A DNA stretch of 9,768 nt, from assembly GCA_043736395.1 (NCBI GenBank), contig JAYTCQ010000177.1:1-9768 (forward strand). Reading direction: 5' to 3'. Each line of letters begins with the position of its first letter. Within the stretch, counting starts at the first letter, position 1. Under the pieces are notes generated by a model. The model worked only from the letters and a program-made list of their open reading frames with translations, did no database searches and was not told the DNA's origin. Made by a program: the position numbers and the translations under genes. Shown here piece by piece: positions 5,455-9,768 of this stretch. Source of the DNA: JAFDVL01 sp043736395. Its GTDB lineage: Bacteria > Acidobacteriota > Blastocatellia > RBC074.

Positions 5455-6666
5455 TTACAAATGTTGTGAAAGCAAGGTTAGGAACGTTCCCACGTCGGTG
5501 ACGACTCCGACGGTTTGTGCGGAGCCGCGATCTGAAAGTTTTGTAACGACGGCAGGATTAATGTCTACGCAAACCATTTTCACCCACGAAGGTGTCATGT
5601 TTCCGACGCCGATGGAATGCAGCATCGTCGAAAGGCAAATTACCATTTTGGCGTCTTTCAATTGCTCGGTATAAAGTTCCTGTGCCTTCAGCAAATCCAT
5701 TTCGGTATCAGGCAGTGGACCGTCATCGCGAATCGAACCTGCTAAAACAAACGGGACATTGTTTTTGACTAATTCATACATCACACCGTGTTTGAGGAAT
5801 CCGGCTTCGACTGCGCCTTTGATGGAGCCGTAGCGGTTAATCGCGTTGATGGCTCGCATGTGATTTTTGTGGCCTTCTTCAACGGGCGAACCGTGTTCTA
5901 AATCTACGCCTAATGAAGTTCCATACAACGAGTGTTCGATGTCATGAACGGCGATAGCATTTCCCGATAGCAGGGAATCCACATAGCCCTTGCGGATGAT
6001 TTCACTGAAGGCGTTGACGCCTCCGGTGTGAACGACTACGGGGCCAGCGACGAAGACAATGCGGCCTTCGTTACTGGCTTTGATGCGCTTCATCATTTCG
6101 GCAATGCGGATGACGGAAGTTTCGGCGCGGCGTTCAGAAGAAATATCATTCGCCATAAACGCGAAGCCGTGGCGGTCGCGCTCTTTGAATTCGGGCTGAA
6201 TTTTGATGCCGTGAACGCCGCAGACAATTAATTCATTTTTTTGTACATCGCGCAGTTTGCGGCATTCGGCAGAATTTTTTTCGGGAGCAATGACGATGAC
6301 GCCATCCATTCTTTGCTTGGCAACTTCCAGCCATTGATCGTCGTAGCGAACGAAGGTGCGGTGATTTGTCGTGGAATAAAAATCATCGGGAACGACGCGA
6401 TCCGCTTCGGCAGGTTTTAAAAATGCGTTGGCGATTTCGTCGGGGTAACAACCGAGTTCGACTAATTCTTCCAGCGTCTTTTCCAGCTTGTCCTGCGAAT
6501 CAGCATTGACGCGCATTTTCAGGCGAGAAATATCTTCGTTGGTTCGACCGAGATAAAAATCCAAAACTTCATAAGAGGCTCCGCATTCGATGATGCGATC
6601 CATGATCTTGGAAAGAATTTGCGAATCTACCAAGTGACCTTCGGTTGCGATGATTTCGGAAAACAT
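5455..6666 (-). CDS. TIGR00300 family protein, probable NAD-dependent ornithine cyclodeaminase-type enzyme
   Basis: This 403-residue protein resembles the LOR/SDH conserved-region (TIGR00300) family, which also forms the C-terminal half of cyanobacterial AgrE. Members from archaea and cyanobacteria are linked to conversion of ornithine to proline and ammonia. The N-terminal domain (about 1-100, MFSEIIATEGHLVDSQILSK...) is the LOR/SDH-like part. The C-terminal domain contains AGPVVVHTGG (207-216), GNAIAVHDIEHSLYG (235-249) and LAGSIRDDGPLPD (308-320), which I take as the cofactor and active-site region. The length equals that of stand-alone family members and there is no N-terminal arginine dihydrolase domain as in AgrE. 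The start at 6666 matches the usual family start, though no good ribosome binding site is visible. It has no operon partner from arginine metabolism. Family membership is fairly sure; the reaction here is inferred. Confidence 0.75.
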   Translation of the reverse strand: MFSEIIATEGHLVDSQILSKIMDRIIECGASYEVLDFYLGRTNEDISRLKMRVNADSQDKLEKTLEELVELGCYPDEIANAFLKPAEADRVVPDDFYSTTNHRTFVRYDDQWLEVAKQRMDGVIVIAPEKNSAECRKLRDVQKNELIVCGVHGIKIQPEFKERDRHGFAFMANDISSERRAETSVIRIAEMMKRIKASNEGRIVFVAGPVVVHTGGVNAFSEIIRKGYVDSLLSGNAIAVHDIEHSLYGTSLGVDLEHGSPVEEGHKNHMRAINAINRYGSIKGAVEAGFLKHGVMYELVKNNVPFVLAGSIRDDGPLPDTEMDLLKAQELYTEQLKDAKMVICLSTMLHSIGVGNMTPSWVKMVCVDINPAVVTKLSDRGSAQTVGVVTDVGTFLTLLSQHL

Positions 6667-6708
6667 AGAGCAGGTGTCGGGTGTTAGGTTTCAGGTTTTG
6701 TAAATGAA

Positions 6709-6757
6709 AATGGTCAGTGGAGTGATTGAAGAATTTTCCAATTTTCCACTGACCATT
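6709..6757. repeat. Perfect 13-bp intergenic inverted repeat with TGGTCAGTGG core
   Basis: AATGGTCAGTGGA (6709-6721) and TCCACTGACCATT (6745-6757) are exact inverted repeats around a 23-base spacer. They lie between the end of the RRM gene and the start of the TIGR00300 gene, both on the minus strand. The stem could end or weaken transcription between the two. There is no strong U-tract. The core is shared with the inverted repeat at 5364-5451, so it may belong to a dispersed repeat family. Confidence 0.6.
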
Positions 6758-6779
6758 GATTATTTGGCTTGGAGGTCAA

Positions 6780-7259
6780 TTACCAGCGATTGCCGCGATC
6801 TTCGCCGCCGCGTCCGCCGCCACCGCCACCACGTCCGCCGCCGCCACCACCGCGTCCGCCGCCACCACCGCCACGTCCGCCACCGCCACCACCGAATCCG
6901 CCACCGCCGCCGCGTCCGCCGCCACCACCACCGAATCCGCCACCACCGCCACGTCCACCACCACCGCCGCCAAAGCGACCACCGCCACCACCGCCGCCGC
7001 CGCTGCGAGCTTCTTTAGGACGAGCTTCGTTCACGACGAGTGCGCGACCGTCCATTTCAAAGCCATTGAATTGATCAATCGAAGCCGTAGCCACTTCGGC
7101 GGATTCGACTTCGACAAAGCCAAACCCACGCGAGCGACCTGTTTCACGGTCGGTGACAATCTGCGCCGAATCCACTTGACCAGCTTGCGAAAATAAATCT
7201 ACCAAGTCCTGATCCGACACGGAGAAGGGTAAGTTCCCAACGTATAATTTAACTGACAT
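6780..7259 (-). CDS. RRM-domain RNA-binding protein with Gly/Arg-rich tail
   Basis: A single-RRM protein of 159 residues that binds single-stranded RNA in the cytoplasm. Related bacterial proteins, best known in cyanobacteria, are often cold-induced. RNP2 is LYVGNL (5-10) and RNP1 is RGFGFVEV (44-51), both intact with the aromatic residues that stack on RNA bases. The RRM ends near residue 80 (ALVVNEARPKEAR). From residue 86 the chain is almost only Gly with spaced Arg and a few Phe, ending EDRGNRW. This RGG-like disordered tail can add nonspecific RNA binding or promote phase separation. The start is supported by AAGGA (7267-7271 on the minus strand), 7 bases before the ATG. The tail is coded by near-tandem GC-rich repeats, so its length is likely to vary among strains. 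A long leader with a GAGTAC/GTACTC hairpin lies upstream. Confidence 0.9.
   Translation of the reverse strand: MSVKLYVGNLPFSVSDQDLVDLFSQAGQVDSAQIVTDRETGRSRGFGFVEVESAEVATASIDQFNGFEMDGRALVVNEARPKEARSGGGGGGGGRFGGGGGGRGGGGGFGGGGGGRGGGGGFGGGGGGRGGGGGGRGGGGGGRGGGGGGRGGEDRGNRW
6797..7006. repeat. GC-rich near-tandem repeat coding the glycine tail
   Basis: About 210 bp of almost uninterrupted CCG, CCA and CGT triplets (GGN and CGN codons on the minus strand), broken by occasional GAA for Phe. Larger blocks such as CCACCGCCACCACCGAATCC recur, which suggests growth by slippage or unequal exchange. Several long open frames on both strands across this block are by-products of the triplet pattern. Confidence 0.85.
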
Positions 7260-7597
7260 GGAATTTTCCTTACGAGTACTGAGGTACTCTCAAATCGAAG
7301 CAAGAAATTGCAGTGCGGGAACGGTCCCCCAACTAACATCATCGGCGATCAGTCACGAAATTTGCGATTGAAACTGAACGGCTCCGGGTGATTGAAACAA
7401 ACCTGCTCTCACGATACCGACTGCGTAGGTCCAGATCGAACGTGCGCATCACCGTTGATGCTAGAGAGTAGGCGGCGCGTCAAGCTAGAACTTGGCTGCG
7501 CCTGAAAAAGATCGAACGCGCAGATGTTACAGCCACTTTCTTGAATCGTCAATTATAGAGTTGTAAGATCAACTCCACTTTCCAATGAGGTAGAAAC
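7260..7597. promoter_or_regulatory. Divergent intergenic region with small hairpins
   Basis: These 338 bp separate the minus-strand RRM gene from the plus-strand VWA gene and must hold both promoters. I could not fix any clear -35/-10 pair. The structures seen are GAGTAC-4-GTACTC (7274-7289) in the RRM leader, GCATCA-4-TGATGC (7446-7461), an imperfect stem GGCG...CGCC over about 7471-7503, and GAGTTG-6-CAACTC (7558-7575) just upstream of the VWA gene. A cold-responsive leader is plausible given the RRM gene, but no known motif is recognised. No ORF or tRNA is seen. Confidence 0.4.
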
Positions 7598-8866
7598 ATG
7601 CCAATGCTCTTGAAAAATGCCAGATTCGCCTTTCTCCTGCTACTTGTCGCCCTCCGGGTTGTCGTCGCACAAGATCAATCCAAAGAAGAAATTCTGAAAA
7701 TTGACACTTCGTTAGTGACGATTCCCGTGATTGTCAGCGACCGGAATGATGTTTATTTGCCCGACTTGAAACAATTGGATTTTCAGATTTATGAAGATGG
7801 AAAGTTACAGGAAATCTCTTTCTTTGCGCCAGTCAAAGTACCTTTTCAGCTTGTGCTGATGATTGATACGAGCGGCAGCACAAAAGAAAAAATTAACGAA
7901 ATTCAAAATGCTGCATCAACCTTTGTAAATCAACTCCAACCAGCGGATCGGGTCAAGATCATTTCATTCGATGATGAAGTCCAGGATTGGGGGAATTTTA
8001 CGAATAGCCGTGCAGAACTGAAAAAAATTATTAATGATTTAGAACCCGGCAAAGGAACCAAGCTTTACGATGCCATGCGTCTGGCTTTGCAAAATCTGGC
8101 GCGCGTGCAGGGGCGTAAAGCCATCGTGATTTTCACCGACGGCGTAGACTATAAAAGCTACGATTCGCGCTACGATGAAAATATGCGAATGCTCGAAGAA
8201 TCCGGTGTGATTGTGTATCCCATTCGCTACGACACCAGATTTGAAACCGAAGAATTAGTGCGGCGACAACAAGAGCAGGGCGGAGCCGTAGTGCTCAGCG
8301 AAATTATTAAATCTATGCCATCCGGCGCATCAACTCCCACTACGGTTCCCGGTGATACCAAAGTTCCTACGATCAAACGCAGCGAAGGAATTTGGGATAA
8401 AGTCATGACAAATCCTCCGCCCATTCGACGAGATCGGGATCGTTATCCAGATAATCGCTATCCACAGGACAATCGCTATCCTGATAATCGTTATCCGCAG
8501 GATAATCGTTTTCCCGATGCATCAGGCAGAGCCGACACGCGTTTGCCTGATGTTAATTCTTCACCGCGTCGAAGCAGGAATGATGGAGGCGTTGGTGCGA
8601 TGCTGGATAATCTTTACAAAACAGCCGATGAATATTTGAAAGATTTGGCGCTTCGTTCGGGAGGGAAGCTGCATCGCGCTGATAGCTTGATGAACCTCCC
8701 GGAAGCCTTTGCGAATATTGCCAACGAGCTTCGTAATCAATACTCGTTGGGGTACTATCCAACGAATCAAATGCGGTCTGGAAAATTTAGAAAAGTGCAG
8801 GTGAAAGTTGCACGTCAGGGAGCAGTTGTGAGGGCGCGACCGGGTTATCGGGAGCCGCGCAGTTAA
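7598..8866 (+). CDS. Secreted VWFA-related protein of the acidobacterial type (TIGR03436-like)
   Basis: A 422-residue exported protein with a von Willebrand factor A domain, a fold used for metal-dependent protein binding. Residues 1-24 form a signal peptide ending VVVA-Q. Then comes the family lead-in ILKIDTSLVTIPVIVSDRNDVYLPDLKQLDFQIYEDGKLQEI (32-73, split here by position only). The VWA domain starts near residue 83, with the metal-site residues D90-T-S92-G-S94, T154 and D181. Between about 213 and 335 is a low-complexity Pro/Arg/Asp insert with two copies of RYPDNRYPQDN. The C-terminal part ends with the family's NQYSLGYYPTN and PGY motifs. GAGG at 7587-7590 lies 7 bases before the ATG. 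Proteins of this family are abundant in Acidobacteria and largely uncharacterised, so the binding partner is unknown. This is the best taxonomic clue in the window. Confidence 0.88.
   Translation: MPMLLKNARFAFLLLLVALRVVVAQDQSKEEILKIDTSLVTIPVIVSDRNDVYLPDLKQLDFQIYEDGKLQEISFFAPVKVPFQLVLMIDTSGSTKEKINEIQNAASTFVNQLQPADRVKIISFDDEVQDWGNFTNSRAELKKIINDLEPGKGTKLYDAMRLALQNLARVQGRKAIVIFTDGVDYKSYDSRYDENMRMLEESGVIVYPIRYDTRFETEELVRRQQEQGGAVVLSEIIKSMPSGASTPTTVPGDTKVPTIKRSEGIWDKVMTNPPPIRRDRDRYPDNRYPQDNRYPDNRYPQDNRFPDASGRADTRLPDVNSSPRRSRNDGGVGAMLDNLYKTADEYLKDLALRSGGKLHRADSLMNLPEAFANIANELRNQYSLGYYPTNQMRSGKFRKVQVKVARQGAVVRARPGYREPRS
8441..8506 (+). repeat. Two 33-bp tandem repeats inside the VWA gene
   Basis: Two successive 33-bp units code for RYPDNRYPQDN (residues 282-292 and 293-303), followed by a partial third (RFPD). 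Each unit is itself a near-duplication of a YPxDNR element. Third-position differences show that the copies are not brand new. The repeat lies in the disordered insert of the protein. Confidence 0.85.
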
Positions 8867-8889
8867 AAGTTATTTGTTGAAATTTAATC

Positions 8890-9108
8890 ATGGAAATAGA
8901 AAATGAAGAATCACTGAAAACCTGTCGTTGCGGGTATCACAAGCACCATCATCGGATTATTCCGCGTTGTCGCTACACTGCTTTTGGAATGATCCGAATG
9001 CTGTTAGGCGTGACGGCTTATCCGAAAGAAGTTTATTACCAATGCGAAAAATGCGAAGAAATTCTTGAAACTACAACTGACATTGAAGTGAGAAGATTAC
9101 ACGTCTAA
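8890..9108 (+). CDS. Small Cys-rich hypothetical protein, possible zinc ribbon
   Basis: A 72-residue protein that I do not recognise. It has Cys12 and Cys14 (CRC) near the N-terminus and Cys52 and Cys55 (CEKC) near the C-terminus, with several His at 17-21 and an extra Cys27. Two Cys pairs about 38 residues apart can bind one zinc as a ribbon or treble-clef-like fold. No signal peptide or membrane helix is evident. It starts 23 bases after the VWA gene stop and its TAA overlaps the ATG of the next gene by one base (TAATG), so translation of the two is probably coupled. No Shine-Dalgarno sequence is evident. The coupling and the Cys spacing argue that it is a real gene, and zinc binding is inferred. 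Confidence 0.6.
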   Translation: MEIENEESLKTCRCGYHKHHHRIIPRCRYTAFGMIRMLLGVTAYPKEVYYQCEKCEEILETTTDIEVRRLHV

Positions 9109-9512
9109 TGAAAACTACGATTGATTTTGCGAGAAGCATCGGCGCAGTGATTGGCGGATATTTAGTGATGATGGCGGCGGGAGTGATCCCCCGATTTATT
9201 GCAACAAAAATATTTAAGCCTTCACCAGAAGCCGACGTTTCAGCGTATTTGGTCACGATGATTATTACGAATAGCCTCACAGGATTTCTTGGAGGCTACG
9301 TCGCAGCAGTAATCTCCGGCGTCTATCGTTTGGCACACGCGGCGGTGCTGGCAGGAATTGTTGGCGTCATTTCCATTGTCATTACTTTAGTGATGCCGCG
9401 TGTCTTTCCGCAAGCTCCATCGTTGCCCCATTGGTATTCGTGGAGCGTAGGAATTTTTGTACCGCTGGGGATATTGATTGGGGGATGGCTGCGCAGCCGG
9501 AATCAGTCGTAG
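9108..9512 (+). CDS. Small four-helix integral membrane protein, function unknown
   Basis: A 134-residue hydrophobic protein with four likely membrane helices at about residues 9-32, 46-70, 76-96 and 110-128. It has Gly-rich helix faces (GAVIGGYL, GFLGGYVAAVISG, GILIGGWL). The N-terminus is short and the C-terminus (RSRNQS) is basic, so both ends probably lie in the cytoplasm. It resembles other small uncharacterised membrane proteins but I cannot place it in a named family. Its ATG shares a base with the stop of the Cys-rich ORF, which suggests a joint role or at least fixed stoichiometry. The VWA gene upstream is on the same strand and may share the transcript. Confidence 0.7.
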   Translation: MKTTIDFARSIGAVIGGYLVMMAAGVIPRFIATKIFKPSPEADVSAYLVTMIITNSLTGFLGGYVAAVISGVYRLAHAAVLAGIVGVISIVITLVMPRVFPQAPSLPHWYSWSVGIFVPLGILIGGWLRSRNQS

Positions 9513-9768
9513 GTCTGTAAATTTCAGTATGAGGTGTTGACTATTGGCGTTAGGATTGGTGAATCAGAGCTTGCCTTCCGCAAGAAGGTGTTTTATTTGT
9601 AGAATATCTTTTGCGCCTATAACTTATGTGGTTTGATTATCAGTATCCCATTCGTTACATATTGAGATACATTAGTGTCCGGTTATAAGTCCAATAAGTT
9701 CAACTGCTTAGAAAGTGAAGGTATCGGAATCTGTAACGGACACTCCTGAAGTAGTTGATTTAATGAGG
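9513..9768. other. Gene-free right end of the window
   Basis: No plausible coding region is seen in these 256 bp. The only structure found is the inverted repeat at 9674-9744. The region is AT-rich compared with the genes to its left. It may hold the promoter of a gene beyond the window. Confidence 0.5.
9674..9744. repeat. Imperfect inverted repeat, possible mobile-element remnant
   Basis: AGTGTCCG (9674-9681) and CGGACACT (9737-9744) are exact inverted repeats. The match continues inward as GTTATA against TGTAAC with one extra base, giving about 12 paired positions. The total span is 71 bp. Short terminal inverted repeats around a gene-less core are what a very small non-autonomous element or a solo insertion-sequence end would show. 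No target-site duplication is evident, so the identity is open. Confidence 0.4.

Noticed and set aside
5300..5674. 124-residue plus-strand frame across the GGTGGTC inverted repeat
   Set aside because: Most of it is antisense to the 3' part of the TIGR00300 gene and the rest is repeat sequence.
6704..7196. Long open frames on the plus strand with Arg/His, Pro or Ala/Thr runs across the repeat block
   Set aside because: They are by-products of the CCG/CCA triplet repeat that codes the glycine tail of the minus-strand RRM protein, which has clear RNP motifs and a ribosome binding site.
7260..7597. tRNA or known riboswitch in the divergent intergenic region
   Set aside because: No cloverleaf, T-arm motif or known riboswitch core was recognised; only short hairpins are present.

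Overview
The window looks like the edge of a chromosomal integron cassette array joined to ordinary housekeeping DNA of an environmental bacterium, most likely an acidobacterium of the Blastocatellia kind. The taxonomic hint comes mainly from the gene at 7598-8866, a secreted protein of the VWFA-related acidobacterial family. The moderate GC content, a secreted short M1 peptidase, a glycine-tailed RRM protein and a stand-alone TIGR00300-type protein fit, but none of these proves the phylum.

Left part (1-2514): a run of integron-type gene cassettes, all pointing right. Two attC-like sites, 597-685 and 2432-2520, are both 89 bp and about 74% identical by hand alignment (66/89). Each folds into a 12-bp stem with one unpaired base in the left arm, as in classical attC sites. 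Weaker sites end at about 825 and lie at 2169-2232, and another site seems to end at about 160. The key support is the pairing rule: the R'' box of a cassette's attC should be complementary to that cassette's own first bases. The first cassette obeys it exactly over 9 bases (595-603 against 160-168), and the others agree at 7/8 (826-2226) and 6/7 (2227-2514). The inferred cassettes are: 161-679 (small two-helix membrane protein), 680-825 (no gene, ends form an inverted repeat), 826-2226 (a sulfotransferase in visibly GC-richer DNA) and 2227-2514 (a very small ORF). No integrase or attI is in the window. They should lie to the left, unless this is an integrase-less cluster of attC sites.

Middle part (2515-7260): no further attC is seen. 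A secreted M1-family zinc metallopeptidase (+) converges on a family 2 glycosyltransferase (-). Upstream of the latter, on the minus strand, are a TIGR00300-family protein (related to the ornithine cyclodeaminase half of cyanobacterial AgrE) and an RRM RNA-binding protein with a long Gly/Arg tail encoded by GC-rich triplet-like repeats. Two intergenic inverted repeats built on a shared TGGTC(A/G)GTGG core flank the TIGR00300 gene.

Right part (7260-9768): a 338-bp divergent intergenic region with small hairpins separates the RRM gene from the secreted VWA protein. This is followed on the same strand by a small Cys-rich protein and a four-helix membrane protein whose start overlaps the preceding stop by one base. 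The last 256 bp carry no gene but contain an imperfect inverted repeat (9674-9744) resembling a small mobile-element remnant.

The housekeeping genes do not form one obvious pathway. The strongest story in the window is the cassette array, with a sulfotransferase as unusual cargo.
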